From assembly GCF_000429265.1 (NCBI RefSeq), contig NZ_KE386871.1:53977-117976 (forward strand): a DNA stretch of 64,000 nt, written 5' to 3'. A program made the position numbers and the translations under genes. This DNA is from Actinomyces gerencseriae DSM 6844. GTDB taxonomy: Bacteria; Actinomycetota; Actinomycetes; Actinomycetales; Actinomycetaceae. Below, piece by piece: positions 9,329-19,884 of this stretch. Numbering within the stretch: the stretch's first letter is position 1; each line of letters begins with the position of its first letter. A model generated the notes under the pieces. That model worked only from the letters and a program-made list of their open reading frames with translations. It did not search any database and was not told the DNA's origin.

Positions 9329-10720
9329 TCAGTCCCGCTCGGCGGCGGGCCCGTCGTCGGCTCCGTCGGCGCGAGCGCGGCGGGACTCGCGGGCGGCGGC
9401 GCGTCGCTCCCGGACCGCCTCGACGCCGGCATCCATGCGCTCGCGCGTGCTGTGCAGAGAGGTGTCGGCGGCATCGGCGGTCGCCGCCATCCCTCGTGCG
9501 GTCAGTCGGCGGGTGGTGGGATGGGTGAGCGCCGCGACGGCGACGAGCCCGACCCCGACCTCCAGGGCGATGAAGAGGCATAGGTGGCCGAGGTGCGGGC
9601 CGACCCGGGCCATCCGGCCGGGACCGATCGGTCCGGAGGCCGCCAGGGCCAGGACCAGGCAGCCGAGTGTCACGACGAGGGTCGCGGTCACGGCGGCCAG
9701 GAGGGACTCGCCGAGCTCGAGCCCGAGGAGCTCCCGACGTCGTCGCCAGGCCGCGCCCATGGCGGCGATCGTGATGACCATGGGCAGGTAGACGCCCGCG
9801 GCGCCGAGCGGCGCGTCGGGCAGCAGCCCCAGTATCGGCATGGCCGGAACCGTGTCGGCGATGACGACGTCGGGCGAGAACAGGCTGCCGGTCCCCACTG
9901 TGAAGCCCGGGCCCGCAAGCCAGGCGAGCGCCCACACGAGCATGGTCGGCACCCAGCCCGCCTGCAGCGCGATGAGTCCGAGAGAGGCCGTGATCCCCCC
10001 GGCGGACAGGGCGTCGTGAAGACGTCCGACGCGTCCGGCTCCCTGGACGACGGCCACCGCTGCGACAACGGCGACCAGCATGGCCATGGCCACGGCCGTG
10101 CCGCGCACGAGGCCGAGGGCGGGATCCGCCCAACGGGGGCGGCGCGACCACCATCGATCCGCTCCGGGCAGGCCCCGCCCGGAGCGCTGAAGATGACCGA
10201 AGACGAGGAGCGCCGTCAGGGCGCCGAGTCCCGGCACCGCCGTCCACATGCGGGACTCCTCCGGGCTCGAGGCGATGATGATGAGGGCCCCGGTCGCCAT
10301 CGCGGTCAGAACCGTCCACAGTCCCGAGAGCGAGCGGATGAGGTGCGAGCGATGCACGGACCACCGGATGATGAGCGCCTGGAGGATAGTGGCTCCCATC
10401 AGCGGCAGGCCGATGACGCCGTCGGGACTCGCGGGGCTCCCCCACGCACCGCCCAGGCCCAGGCCCCACAGGCCGGTGCCGGTGCGCAGGGCGGTCCCCA
10501 CGGACAGGGCCGCCGCGGCGTCCATGGAGGAGGTGGCGGCGAAGACGGCGAGCGTCGGCACCACGATGAGCAGCCAGCCCGCCAGCACCGGCTCCAGACC
10601 CGCACGCACGGCGAAGGGCCAGTCGGCGGGCACCACCAGGCGCAGCCGCCCGGCGCGGGTGGTCTCGTCGGCGTCCGAGACCACCCGACCGCGTCGCGCC
10701 CGGGCCTCCCCCGCGCTCAC
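9329..10720 (-). CDS. DUF6350 family polytopic membrane protein
   Basis: 463 residues with about nine to ten hydrophobic helices from residue ~35 to ~420, and a charged Arg/Ala/Glu tail of about 60 residues. The GTG start overlaps the sucD stop in GTGA, so it is translationally coupled to sucD. In many actinobacteria the gene directly after sucD and before purN/purH codes for a DUF6350 (PerM-annotated) membrane protein with this topology. Function is not established. I base the call on location, length and helix pattern; individual residues are not diagnostic to me. Confidence 0.65.
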   Translation of the reverse strand: MSAGEARARRGRVVSDADETTRAGRLRLVVPADWPFAVRAGLEPVLAGWLLIVVPTLAVFAATSSMDAAAALSVGTALRTGTGLWGLGLGGAWGSPASPDGVIGLPLMGATILQALIIRWSVHRSHLIRSLSGLWTVLTAMATGALIIIASSPEESRMWTAVPGLGALTALLVFGHLQRSGRGLPGADRWWSRRPRWADPALGLVRGTAVAMAMLVAVVAAVAVVQGAGRVGRLHDALSAGGITASLGLIALQAGWVPTMLVWALAWLAGPGFTVGTGSLFSPDVVIADTVPAMPILGLLPDAPLGAAGVYLPMVITIAAMGAAWRRRRELLGLELGESLLAAVTATLVVTLGCLVLALAASGPIGPGRMARVGPHLGHLCLFIALEVGVGLVAVAALTHPTTRRLTARGMAATADAADTSLHSTRERMDAGVEAVRERRAAARESRRARADGADDGPAAERD

Positions 10721-11667
10721 GCCCGCTCCGCCGCGCCGACGACCTTCCGATGCGCATCGCGAGCGAGGGCGGCGGTCTCGCTGGGAGTGCGTCCCACGTG
10801 CGCGCCCGCGGCCTCCAGCGCCGCCTTCTTGGCACGGGCGGTGCCGGAGGATCCGGAGACGATGGCGCCGGCGTGCCCCATGGTCCGGCCCTCCGGAGCG
10901 GTGAAGCCGGCGACGTAGGCGACGACGGGCTTGGTCATGGAGGATCGGATGTAGGCGGCGGCGCGTTCCTCGGCGTCCCCCCCGATCTCCCCGATCATGA
11001 CGACCAGCTCGGTATCGGGATCCGCCTCGAAGGCGGCCAGGGCGTCGATGTGGCTCGTGCCGACGACGGGGTCGCCGCCGATGCCGACGCAGGTGGTGAA
11101 GCCGAGGTCGCGCAGCTCGTGCATGAGCTGGTAGGTCAGCGTTCCCGACTTCGAGACCAGGCCGACAGGGCCGGAGCCGGTGATATCGGGCGGGGTGATG
11201 CCGACGTTGGAGCGGGTCGGGGAGATGATGCCCGGGCAGTTCGGGCCGATGATCCGCGCCCCGCGCTCGGCGGCGTAGGCATGGGCGTAGACCGCGTCGG
11301 CCACGGGGATGCCCTCGGTGATGACGACGATGAGGCGCATGCCGGCGTCGACGGCCTCGATGATCGCCTCCCTGGCGAAGGCCGGGGGGACGAAGATCGC
11401 CGAGACGGCGGCGCCGGTGGCCCGCCCGGCCTCGGCGACGGCGCCGTGGACCGGCACCTCGACGGTGCCGGGGCGCACGCCGAGCGCTTCGGCGCCGGGG
11501 CCGAGAGGAGCCACGTCGAAGGCGACCGTGGCGCCGGCCTTGCGCGGATTGACTCCGGCGACGACTTTCGTGCCGGCGCAGAGCATGCGGCGGGTGTGCT
11601 TGCGGCCCTCGGAGCCGGTCATGCCCTGGACGATGACGCGGTCGCTCTCGGTGAGGAAGATGCTCAT
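10717..11667 (-). CDS. sucD: Succinyl-CoA ligase (ADP/GDP-forming) alpha subunit
   Basis: 316 residues. With SucC it converts succinyl-CoA and NDP to succinate and NTP. Seen: the CoA-binding domain start [47 protein letters not shown], and the active-site His in [10 protein letters not shown] that is phosphorylated during catalysis. Three bases separate it from sucC and four bases overlap the following DUF6350 gene, so the three form one operon read leftward. The C-terminus (about 25 Ala/Arg-rich residues) is slightly longer than usual. Confidence 0.97.
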   Translation of the reverse strand: MSIFLTESDRVIVQGMTGSEGRKHTRRMLCAGTKVVAGVNPRKAGATVAFDVAPLGPGAEALGVRPGTVEVPVHGAVAEAGRATGAAVSAIFVPPAFAREAIIEAVDAGMRLIVVITEGIPVADAVYAHAYAAERGARIIGPNCPGIISPTRSNVGITPPDITGSGPVGLVSKSGTLTYQLMHELRDLGFTTCVGIGGDPVVGTSHIDALAAFEADPDTELVVMIGEIGGDAEERAAAYIRSSMTKPVVAYVAGFTAPEGRTMGHAGAIVSGSSGTARAKKAALEAAGAHVGRTPSETAALARDAHRKVVGAAERA

Positions 11668-11670
11668 GGC

Positions 11671-12879
11671 TCAGACCTCCCGCTCGGTGGCGGTGCTGTG
11701 GGAGATGTCGCAGGCGATCCGGGCGACGGCGTCGGCCGCGCCGTCCATGGTCCCGACGACGGTGACGCCCGGCAGGGCGGCCTCGGCGAGGATCCGGTGG
11801 GCGAGATCCGCGTTGTTGCCGTCCAGGCGCACGACGATGGGCTTGTCGACGTCCTCCAGGGAGCCGACGGCGGCCACGATGCCCCGGGCGACGGTGTCGC
11901 AGGAGGTGATGCCGCCGAAGACGTTGACGAGGACGGCGCGCACCTGCGGGTCCGAGGCCACCACCTCCAGGCCGGTGGCCATGACCTCGGCCGAGGATCC
12001 GCCGCCCAGGTCCAGGAAGTTGGCCGGGCGCATGCCGCCGTGGTGCTCGCCGGCCCCCGCGACCGCGTCGAGAGTGGACATGACCAGTCCGGCCCCGTTG
12101 CCGAGCACCCCGATCTCGCCGCTCAGGCGGACATAGCTCAGGCCGGCCTCCTCGGCGCGGGTCTCGAGCGGGTCGGCGCCGGAGGCGTCATGGAGGGCCG
12201 CGTGCTCGGGGTGCCGGAAGGACGCGTTGTCGTCGAGCGTGACCTTGCCGTCCAGGGCCAGGACGGCGCCGTCCGAGGTGAGCGCGAGGGGGTTGACCTC
12301 CACGAGGGTGGCGTCCTCGGCGGTGACGACCTCCCACAGGCGCACGATGACCTCGGCGACCCGGGTGGCCGTGGGGCCGGGCTCGAAGCCCGCCGTCCCG
12401 ACGATCTCCGCGGCGACGTCGTCGGTGAGGCCGGCCAGGGGATCGACGGCGACCCGTGCGAGCGCCTCCGGGCGCTCGGCGGCGAGGGCCTCGATGTCCA
12501 TGCCGCCCTCGCGCGAGCACATGGCCAGGTAGCGCCGCTCCGCCCGGTCCAGGAGGACGGAGAAGTAGAACTCGGAGTCGATATCGGCGCCCTCGGAGAT
12601 GAGGACGGTGCGCACCACGTGCCCCTTGATGTCCATGCCCAGGATGTCGCGGGCGCGGTCCTCGGCCTCCTGGGCGGTGCGGGCGAGCCTGACGCCGCCG
12701 GCCTTGCCACGGCCGCCGGTCTTGACCTGGGCCTTGACGACGACCAGGGACGAGCCGGCCCCGAACAGCTCCGCGGCGGCCTCTCGCGCGCCCTCGGGAG
12801 TCGTGGCGATCGCGCCGTCGAGCACCGGCACGCCGTGCGCTCGGAACAGGTCTCGCGCCTGGTACTCGTACAGATCCAT
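11671..12879 (-). CDS. sucC: Succinyl-CoA ligase beta subunit
   Basis: 402 residues, typical length. It has an ATP-grasp domain ([19 protein letters not shown] start, [19 protein letters not shown] for nucleotide binding, [12 protein letters not shown] for Mg2+) and a C-terminal ligase domain ([42 protein letters not shown]). Two ATGs are possible; I prefer 12879 because GGAAGG lies nine bases before it and abuts the other ATG at 12889. The gene leads the sucC-sucD-DUF6350 unit. A 16-base palindrome sits 26 bases upstream. Confidence 0.96.
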   Translation of the reverse strand: MDLYEYQARDLFRAHGVPVLDGAIATTPEGAREAAAELFGAGSSLVVVKAQVKTGGRGKAGGVRLARTAQEAEDRARDILGMDIKGHVVRTVLISEGADIDSEFYFSVLLDRAERRYLAMCSREGGMDIEALAAERPEALARVAVDPLAGLTDDVAAEIVGTAGFEPGPTATRVAEVIVRLWEVVTAEDATLVEVNPLALTSDGAVLALDGKVTLDDNASFRHPEHAALHDASGADPLETRAEEAGLSYVRLSGEIGVLGNGAGLVMSTLDAVAGAGEHHGGMRPANFLDLGGGSSAEVMATGLEVVASDPQVRAVLVNVFGGITSCDTVARGIVAAVGSLEDVDKPIVVRLDGNNADLAHRILAEAALPGVTVVGTMDGAADAVARIACDISHSTATEREV

Positions 12880-12904
12880 CCAGTCCATCCTTCCGGGCCC
12901 GCGC

Positions 12905-12920
12905 ACCGCGGATCCGCGGT
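12905..12920. promoter_or_regulatory. Perfect 16-bp palindrome before sucC
   Basis: ACCGCGGATCCGCGGT is a perfect palindrome in the leader of sucC, 25 bases before the start codon. It could be an operator or a small hairpin in the 5' leader. No regulator can be assigned. Confidence 0.35.
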
Positions 12921-13162
12921 CGATCCTCGCGCGCCGCACGTGCGGGCCAGGCGACAAGGGTAGCGCGCCGGGAAGGTCGGGAGCCGATGAATCCGCGCGC
13001 GAGTCGGGACCAACGTCCGCATCGGGTCGAGGACCGCTCCGACGCCGGTACGGGCGGGCCGAGCCCGGCGAGCACGAGCGCCGGGGGCGCCTCCGGGCGG
13101 CACCGGAGGGATCGGACGGGCGCGCCGGGTGACGGACGAGGGGGAAGAAGCGCCTCGTCCGC

Positions 13163-13192
13163 GTGACGCGGGCCCCATCGACGGGAGACAAT
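13163..13192 (+). promoter_or_regulatory. Possible promoter of the phosphofructokinase gene
   Basis: GTGACG (13163-13168) and GACAAT (13187-13192) are separated by 18 bases, about 60 bases before the ATG. Similarity to sigma-70-like boxes is moderate. Confidence 0.4.
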
Positions 13193-13249
13193 AGGGGGCC
13201 ATCGGACCAGCCGGACACCGCTAGGAGATCACGTGAAAGAGGGACACCG

Positions 13250-15586
13250 ATGACCGCCGCGCTTGCCAGCACCACGACCGCCGCACCAGGACCGGTGAAG
13301 ATCGGCGTCCTGACCTCCGGCGGCGACGCGCAGGGCATGAATGCCGCCGTGCGCGCCGTCGTCCGCACCGCCCTGCGCATGGGCGCCCGGCCCTACGCGG
13401 TTATGGAGGGCTGGGCCGGCGCCGTCGCCGGGGGCGACGGCATCCGCCCGCTCGAGTGGGACTCGGTCGGCTCGATCCTCCACCGCGGCGGCACGATCAT
13501 CGGCACCGCCCGCTCGGCGGAGTTCCGCGAGCGCGCCGGGCAGCTGGCCGCCGCCCGCAACCTCCTGGAGCACGACATCGACCGTCTCGTCGTCATCGGC
13601 GGCGACGGCTCGCTCACCGGTACCGATGTGTTCCGCACGAACTGGCCCGGGCTGCTCGCCGAGCTGGTCGAGCGCGGCGAGATCACCCCCGAGACGGCCG
13701 CGGCCCACCCGGCGCTCATGGTGACCGGCATCGTCGGGAGCATCGACAACGACCTCGTCGGCGCGGACATGACCATCGGCACCGACTCCGCCCTGCACCG
13801 CATCCTCGAGGCGATCGACGACATCTCCTCCACCGCCGCCTCCCACCAGCGCACCTTCATCATCGAGGTCATGGGGCGTCACTGCGGCTACCTGGCGCTC
13901 ATGGCCGCGGTCGCCGGCGGATGCGACTACGTCCTGGTGCCCGAGCTCCCGCCGCCCGGCGGCTGGGAGGAGGACATGTGCCGCAAGCTCGCCAAGGGCC
14001 GCGAGGCCGGGCGCCGCGAGTCCATGGTCGTCGTCGCCGAGGGCGCGACCGACCGGGCCGGGAACCGCATCTCCGCCGACGACGTCAAGCGCGTGCTGGC
14101 CGAACGGCTGGGCGAGGACGCCCGCGTCACGATCCTGGGGCACGTCCAGCGCGGTGGTAAGCCGAGCGCCTACGACCGGTGGATGTCGACCCTGCTGGGC
14201 TGCGCGGCCGCCCGCGAGGTGCTCGTCGCCACGGCCGAGACGGAGCCCGTCATCATCGCCGAGCGCCACAACCGCATCAGTCGCCTGCCCATGATGGAGC
14301 AGGTCCGCGCCACGCGCGCGGTCAAGGAGCTCGTGGCCGACGAGGACTACGAGGGGGCGGTGGCCGCCCGCGGCGCGAGCTTCGGGGAGATGCTGCAGAT
14401 CTTCGAGACCATGTCCACTCCCCCTGAGCTCGACCCCGAGGTCGTCGCCCCGCCCCAGGAGACGGGCGCCCCCTCCAAGCGGGTCGCCATCATCCACGCG
14501 GGCGGCCTCGCCCCCGGCATGAACACGGCGGCGCGCGCCGCGGTGCGCCTCGGCCTGGACCACAGCTTCACCATGCTCGGGGTCTACGGGGGCTTCCCCG
14601 GGCTCCTCGACGGCGATGTGCGCGAGCTGAGCTGGGACGATGTCGAGGGCTGGGTCGGGGACGGCGGCGCCGAGCTCGGCACGCGGCGCGAGATCCCCAC
14701 CATCGAGCAGCTCTACGCGCTGGGACGCGCCATCGAGTCCCACAGGATCGATGCCCTGCTCATCATCGGCGGGTTCAACGCCTACCTGTCCGCGCACGAG
14801 CTGGTCAGCGAGCGGGACCGCTACCCCGCCTTCAAGATCCCGATCATCTGCGTGCCCGCCTCGATCGACAACAACCTGCCGGGCAGCGAGCTGAGCATCG
14901 GCGCGGACACCGCCCTGAACAACGCCGTCGGCGCGCTGGACTCGATCAAGCAGTCGGCTGCCGCCTCCCACCGCTGCTTCGTGGCCGAGTCGATGGGGCG
15001 CAAGTGCGGCTACCTCGCCCTCATGAGCGGCATCGCCACCGGAGCCGAGCGCGTCTACCTCAACGAGGACGGCCTCACGCTGGCCCAGCTCGCCCAGGAC
15101 TCGGCGCGCATGGTGGAGTCGTTCCGCTCGGGCCGCCAGCTCTACCTGGTGATCCGCAACGAGCGGGCGAGCAGGAACTACACCCTGGACGTGCTCGCCA
15201 AGATCTTCGCCCAGGAGGGCCGCGGCCTCTACGACGTGCGCCACGCGGCGATCGGCCACCTGCAGCAGGGCGGGGACCCGTCCTCCTTCGACCGCATCAT
15301 GGCCACCAAGCTCGTGGCGCACGCCCTCGGCCTGCTGGCGGACCAGCTGGAGGCCGGGACCCACCACTCCAGCTACGTGGGCCTGATGGAGGGGCGGATC
15401 TCCCACCACCGCCTGGAGCGCATGAACGATGAGCTGGACCTGGCCGCGCGCAGGCCCCTCCATCAGTGGTGGATGGGCCTGCGCGACGCCATCGGCCTGG
15501 TCAGTCAGAACACGGGCGTCCTCCCCCTGGAGGGCGTTCCCGACTTCGGCGCGTCGGTGAGCGCCGCGGCCACGGCCTCGGACTGA
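13250..15586 (+). CDS. 6-phosphofructokinase, eukaryote-type two-domain
   Basis: 778 residues, twice the bacterial size: two PFK domains in tandem. The N-half is catalytic, with the ATP loop [33 protein letters not shown] (about 117-129), SIDND (Asp166 and Asp168 are the catalytic pair) and [10 protein letters not shown]. The C-half keeps the fold but is changed at the active site: GGFNAY replaces GGDG (about 507) and SIDNN (540-542) replaces IDND, followed by [15 protein letters not shown] and [15 protein letters not shown]. This closely resembles the C-terminal regulatory half of animal and fungal PFKs, so it is probably an allosteric site. ATG chosen at 13250 with AGAGGGA upstream. It stands alone between divergent sucC and a convergent ABC operon. 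Confidence 0.93.
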   Translation: MTAALASTTTAAPGPVKIGVLTSGGDAQGMNAAVRAVVRTALRMGARPYAVMEGWAGAVAGGDGIRPLEWDSVGSILHRGGTIIGTARSAEFRERAGQLAAARNLLEHDIDRLVVIGGDGSLTGTDVFRTNWPGLLAELVERGEITPETAAAHPALMVTGIVGSIDNDLVGADMTIGTDSALHRILEAIDDISSTAASHQRTFIIEVMGRHCGYLALMAAVAGGCDYVLVPELPPPGGWEEDMCRKLAKGREAGRRESMVVVAEGATDRAGNRISADDVKRVLAERLGEDARVTILGHVQRGGKPSAYDRWMSTLLGCAAAREVLVATAETEPVIIAERHNRISRLPMMEQVRATRAVKELVADEDYEGAVAARGASFGEMLQIFETMSTPPELDPEVVAPPQETGAPSKRVAIIHAGGLAPGMNTAARAAVRLGLDHSFTMLGVYGGFPGLLDGDVRELSWDDVEGWVGDGGAELGTRREIPTIEQLYALGRAIESHRIDALLIIGGFNAYLSAHELVSERDRYPAFKIPIICVPASIDNNLPGSELSIGADTALNNAVGALDSIKQSAAASHRCFVAESMGRKCGYLALMSGIATGAERVYLNEDGLTLAQLAQDSARMVESFRSGRQLYLVIRNERASRNYTLDVLAKIFAQEGRGLYDVRHAAIGHLQQGGDPSSFDRIMATKLVAHALGLLADQLEAGTHHSSYVGLMEGRISHHRLERMNDELDLAARRPLHQWWMGLRDAIGLVSQNTGVLPLEGVPDFGASVSAAATASD

Positions 15587-15700
15587 CTGCACCGACCACG
15601 ACCGGCTACGACCGACGGCGACCGGCCGGGCGATTGACCGCGCGACTGGCCACGCGATCGGTCTCGGGGCCGACGCGCCGGCCCGTCCTGCGTCCGGGGC

Positions 15701-17818
15701 CTACGCGCTCTCCGTGATGGTGGGGGCGCCGACGCCCTCGGCGCGCTCGGTCAGGGCACGGGCGAACTGGGCGGCGTGGAGGCGCGCGTAGGCGCCGCCG
15801 CGCTCCAGCAGCTCGGCGTGGCCGCCCTGCTCGACGATGTCGCCGTGCTCCATGACCAGGATCGTGTCCGCGTCACGGATGGTGGACAGGCGATGGGCGA
15901 TCACGAAGCTCGTGCGCCCGTACCGCAACGCCGCCATGGCCCGCTGCACCAGCAGCTCGGTGCGGGTGTCCACCGAGCTGGTGGCCTCGTCCAGGATGAG
16001 GACGGCGGGATCGGCGATGAAGGCCCGGGCGATGGTGAGCAGCTGGCGCTCGCCGGCCGAGACGTTGGCGGCGTCCTCCTCCAGGACCGTCTCGTACCCG
16101 TCGGGCAGGGCCCGCACGATGTGGTCGACGTAGCAGGCGCGCGCGGCGTCCTCGACGGCCTCGTCGGAGGCGCCGGGGCGCCCGTAGCGGATGTTCTCCC
16201 GGATCGTGCCCTGGAAGAGCCACGGGTCCTGCAGCACCATTCCGGTGCGCGCGCGCACATCGCGCCTGCGCATGGTGGAGGTATCGGCGCCGTCGAGGGT
16301 GATGCGGCCGTCGTCGATCTCGTAGAAGCGCATGAGGAGATTGACCAGGGTGGTCTTGCCCGCCCCCGTGGGTCCCACGATGGCGACGGTCTGACCGGGC
16401 TCGACGCGCAGCGACAGGTCGCGGATGAGCTCGGCATCGGGATCGTAGGAGAAGCGGACGTGCTCCATCTCGATGACGCCGGCGCCGCGCCCCGTCGCCG
16501 GCGCCGTGGAGACCTCCGAGCCCGCCGGGGCGGCCGGCGCCCCCGGGGCCTCGGCGGGGGCCGTGCCGTCCGTGCCGTCCGCGTCGCTCTCGTCGGACTC
16601 GTCGGGGCTCTCCTCCTCGGCGTCGAGCAGCTCGAAGACCCGCTCGGCGCTGGCGGTGCCGGACTGGACGGCGATGGTCATGCCACCGAGCTCGGCCAGG
16701 GGCTGGGAGAACTGCTGGGAGTACTGGATGAAGGCCTGCACGTCGCCCAGGCGCAGGCCGCCCCCGGCGACCATGAACCCGCCGACCACCGCGATCGCGA
16801 CATACCCCAGGTTCCCGATGACCTGCAGGATCGGCATCATGATGCCGGACAGGAACTGCGCCCGCAGGCTCGCGCGGTAGAGCTCCTCGTTCTCGGCGTC
16901 GAACTTCTCGCGCGAGTCGGCGGTGCGGCCGTAGGTGCGCACCAGGGCGTGGCCGGAGAAGGACTCCTCGACGCGCACGTTCAGACGACCGGTCTTGGCC
17001 CACTGCGCGGTGAAGGCCTTCTGGGAGCGCGGCCCGATAACGCCGAACAGGACGCCCATGAGCGGCAGGACGATCAGCGCCGCCAGGGTCAGCCGCCACG
17101 AGATCGACAGCATCATGCCCAGCACCCCGAGCAGTGTCAGAACGGCCCTCAGCGCGCCGGACAGCGACTGCTGGAGCGTGTTGGTGACGTTGTCGATGTC
17201 ATTGGTGACGCGGCTGAGCATCTCGCCGCGCTGAACGCGGTCGAAGTAGGACAGGGGCAGCCGGTGGATCTTGGCCTCGACCTCCGCACGCAGCCGGTAC
17301 ATCGCCTCGATGGACATGCGATTGAGGACGAATCCCTCGAGCCAGGACAGGAAGGCCGAACCCACGTAGATCAGCAGGGCGAGAAGCAGGACGCGTCCCA
17401 GAGCGGCGTAGTCGATGCCCACGCCGGGCACGAGGTCCATGGCGCGGAGCATGTCCGCCATGTCGCCGCGCCCGGAGGCGATCAGGCCCTCGATCGCCTG
17501 CTCCTTGGTCAGGCCCTCCGGCAGGAGGGAGCCGATGGCGCCCTCGAAGACGATGTTGGTGGCCCGCCCCAGAACCTTGGGGGCGACCACCGCCAGCACG
17601 ACGGAGACGACGGAGGCCAGGCCGGCCACCGCGAGTGAGACCTTGAAGGGCGTCAGGAGCGCGAGCATCCGGGTGAAGGAGGGCCAGAAGGCGTTGGCCC
17701 TGCCCGGCGGCGGGCCGGCGCCCCAGTCGTCCGAGGAGGCCCGAGCGGTGGACGCCAGCGCGAGGTCCTCCTCGCTGAGGTCGTCGGCGGCGGGGCCGGT
17801 GCGGTCGGTGGTGCTCAT
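15701..17818 (-). CDS. ABC exporter half-transporter, catalytically competent partner
   Basis: 705 residues: about 55 residues of acidic N-terminus, a six-helix exporter domain (about 60-390), a 55-residue Asp/Glu/Ala/Pro linker, then the ATPase. Seen in the ATPase: Walker A VAIVGPTGAGKTTLVNL, Q-loop MVLQDPWLF, signature NVSAGERQ (in place of LSGGQ), Walker B VLILDEATSSVD with the catalytic Glu, and switch His in IAHRLSTI. The ATG overlaps the stop of the upstream half-transporter (ATGA), so the two form a heterodimer of the TM287/288 or BmrCD type. Substrate unknown; drugs, peptides or lipids are common in the family. Confidence 0.92.
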   Translation of the reverse strand: MSTTDRTGPAADDLSEEDLALASTARASSDDWGAGPPPGRANAFWPSFTRMLALLTPFKVSLAVAGLASVVSVVLAVVAPKVLGRATNIVFEGAIGSLLPEGLTKEQAIEGLIASGRGDMADMLRAMDLVPGVGIDYAALGRVLLLALLIYVGSAFLSWLEGFVLNRMSIEAMYRLRAEVEAKIHRLPLSYFDRVQRGEMLSRVTNDIDNVTNTLQQSLSGALRAVLTLLGVLGMMLSISWRLTLAALIVLPLMGVLFGVIGPRSQKAFTAQWAKTGRLNVRVEESFSGHALVRTYGRTADSREKFDAENEELYRASLRAQFLSGIMMPILQVIGNLGYVAIAVVGGFMVAGGGLRLGDVQAFIQYSQQFSQPLAELGGMTIAVQSGTASAERVFELLDAEEESPDESDESDADGTDGTAPAEAPGAPAAPAGSEVSTAPATGRGAGVIEMEHVRFSYDPDAELIRDLSLRVEPGQTVAIVGPTGAGKTTLVNLLMRFYEIDDGRITLDGADTSTMRRRDVRARTGMVLQDPWLFQGTIRENIRYGRPGASDEAVEDAARACYVDHIVRALPDGYETVLEEDAANVSAGERQLLTIARAFIADPAVLILDEATSSVDTRTELLVQRAMAALRYGRTSFVIAHRLSTIRDADTILVMEHGDIVEQGGHAELLERGGAYARLHAAQFARALTERAEGVGAPTITESA

Positions 17819-19548
17819 GCGGCGACCTCGTTTCCGAACTGGGAGATGACGATCTCGCGATAGGTCTCGCTGTCGGCCAGCAGCGTCTCGTGCGCGCCGG
17901 AGGCCGTGAGCCGGCCCTCGTCCAGGACGAGGATGAGGTCGGCCTCGGTGATCGTCGAGACGCGCTGGGCGACGACGATCTTGGTGACCCCGACGGTCGC
18001 CGGCCACAGGGCCGCGCGCAGGTCGGCGTCGGTGGCCACGTCCAGGGCGGAGAAGGAATCGTCGAAGACGAGCACCGCCGGACGTCGCACGATGGCGCGA
18101 GCGATGGCCAGGCGCTGGCGCTGCCCGCCGGAGACGTTCGTGCCACCCTGGGCGATGGGCGCCTGGAGCCCGCCGTCCATCTCGGTCACGAAGTCGCGCG
18201 CCTGGGCGAGCTCCAGGGCCTCCCACAGCTCGTCGTCGGTGGCCTCCTCCCGTCCCAGACGCAGGTTCGAGGCGACGGTGCCCGCGAAGAGGAAGGGCTT
18301 CTGGGGCACCAGGCCCAGCTGGGACCACAGCGCCTCGGGCTCGGCACGGCGCACATCCGTGCCGCCGACCAGCACCTGGCCGTCGGAGACGTCCAGGAGC
18401 CGCGGGATGAGGTTGATCAGGGTTGTCTTGCCCGAGCCGGTCGAGCCGACGACGGCGACGGTCTGACCGGGGCGGGCGACGAAGGTGATCCCCTCCAGGA
18501 CGGGCTCCTCCGCGCCGGGATAGGTGAAGGAGACGTCGCGCATCTCGACGGCTCCCGGCTCGGGGAAGTCGGGGGTGGCGTCGGCGTCCACGACCAGGGC
18601 GGGATCCGTGGCCAGGACCTCGCTGATGCGCTCGGCGCACACGGCGGCGCGCGGGATCATCATCATCATGAAGCTGGCCATGACGATGCCCATGAGGATC
18701 TGCATGAGGTAGGTCATGAAGGCCACGAGCGTGCCGACCTCCACGTCCCCCGTGCCGACCTGGTGCCCGCCGAACCAGATGACGCCGACCATGGTGACGT
18801 CCAGCACCAGCATGGCGGCCGGGAACAGGAAGACGAACAGCCGGCCGACCCTCTCCCCGACCCGTGAGATGTCCCGGTTGGCGGTCTCGAAGCGCTCGGT
18901 CTCGGCCTCCTCGCGCACGAAGGCGCGCACGACGCGGATCCCGGTCAGCTGCTCGCGCAGGACGCGGTTGATGGAGTCCAGGCGCTCCTGGAAGGCGCGG
19001 AACAGGGGCACCATGCGGCGCACGGTCAGTCCCACCACGACGATGAGCACCGGCACGGCCGCACCGATGAGCCACGACAGCGAGGGGGCGTGGGTGACCG
19101 CCATGACGACGCCGCCGACGGCCAGCAGCGGCGCGGTGACCAGCATGGTGCAGCTCATGAGCACGAGCATCTGGATCTGCTGGACGTCATTGGTGGCGCG
19201 GGTGATCAGGGAGCCGGCCCCGAAGGAGGAGACCTCCCGCTCCGAGAAGCCCCCGACCCGGCGGAAGACGAGGGCGCGCAGGTCGCGCCCCATGCCCAGC
19301 GCCGAGCGGGCGGCCAGCCAGGTCGCGGCGACGGTGCAGGCCCCCTGGAGCACGGACACGCCGAGCATGAGGCCGCCGGTGCGCCAGATGTAGCCGGTAT
19401 CGCCCTGCGCGACGCCGATGTCGATGATGTCGGCGTTGAGATTGGGCAGGTAGAGCGAGGACATGACCTGCACGACTTGCAGGACGAGCACCCCCGCCAG
19501 CAGGGTCCGGTAGGGGCGCAGGCGAATGCGCAGGAGGCTGATGAGCAT
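17815..19548 (-). CDS. ABC exporter half-transporter with degenerate ATPase site
   Basis: 577 residues: six-helix domain (about 10-300) then ATPase with Walker A VAVVGSTGSGKTTLINL, signature NVSGGQRQRLAIARAI, and Walker B VLVFDDSFSALD. The usual catalytic Glu after Walker B is Asp, and the switch His is Gln (VAQRVSTI). These two changes define the degenerate site of heterodimeric exporters; the partner supplies the working residues. GGAGG lies 5 bases before the ATG at 19548. It is the first gene of the pair. Confidence 0.92.
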   Translation of the reverse strand: MLISLLRIRLRPYRTLLAGVLVLQVVQVMSSLYLPNLNADIIDIGVAQGDTGYIWRTGGLMLGVSVLQGACTVAATWLAARSALGMGRDLRALVFRRVGGFSEREVSSFGAGSLITRATNDVQQIQMLVLMSCTMLVTAPLLAVGGVVMAVTHAPSLSWLIGAAVPVLIVVVGLTVRRMVPLFRAFQERLDSINRVLREQLTGIRVVRAFVREEAETERFETANRDISRVGERVGRLFVFLFPAAMLVLDVTMVGVIWFGGHQVGTGDVEVGTLVAFMTYLMQILMGIVMASFMMMMIPRAAVCAERISEVLATDPALVVDADATPDFPEPGAVEMRDVSFTYPGAEEPVLEGITFVARPGQTVAVVGSTGSGKTTLINLIPRLLDVSDGQVLVGGTDVRRAEPEALWSQLGLVPQKPFLFAGTVASNLRLGREEATDDELWEALELAQARDFVTEMDGGLQAPIAQGGTNVSGGQRQRLAIARAIVRRPAVLVFDDSFSALDVATDADLRAALWPATVGVTKIVVAQRVSTITEADLILVLDEGRLTASGAHETLLADSETYREIVISQFGNEVAA

Positions 19549-19765
19549 GGGACCTCCGGGGTCGGTGAGGCGACGGTGGTGCCGCGAGCGGACCGGTGCG
19601 ACCGGGCTCCGGCGAGGGAGGAGGGACCGATCACGGCGGCGGTGCCGCAGGGACGCCCCGCACTCTAGCCCTTGACGCCGTGTGAGGGTACAAGCGCCCG
19701 CCGCCCGGACCGTTCCGCGCCCGAGGGCGCGCGGCCTCGGCGCCTCCTCCACGCCGGCGATACCG

Positions 19766-19825
19766 TCACGGCCCGAGGCCCGAGGCCCGAGGTCCGGGAA
19801 CCGGTTCCCGGGCCTCGGGCCGTGA
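19766..19825 (-). terminator. Long GC-rich palindrome after the ABC-2 permease gene
   Basis: TCACGGCCCGAGG is matched by CCTCGGGCCGTGA across 60 bases, with the tandem motif CCCGAGG three times in the left arm and GGGAACCGGTTCCC at the apex. It lies about 60 bases past the permease stop at 19885 and is probably its terminator. Confidence 0.6.
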
Positions 19826-19884
19826 GATGAGACCGTGGCACCGAACGGCATCGCAGAAAGTCGCGCAGAGGCGTCCTCTCCTCC

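Noticed and set aside
10750..12963. 737-codon plus-strand frame opposite sucCD
   Set aside because: Shadow frame: no family likeness, while sucC and sucD motifs are clear on the minus strand.
15701..19075. 1124-codon reverse-strand open frame
   Set aside because: It joins the 705-residue ABC half to an out-of-frame stretch of the other half; the ATG at 17818 with ATGA overlap is the real start.
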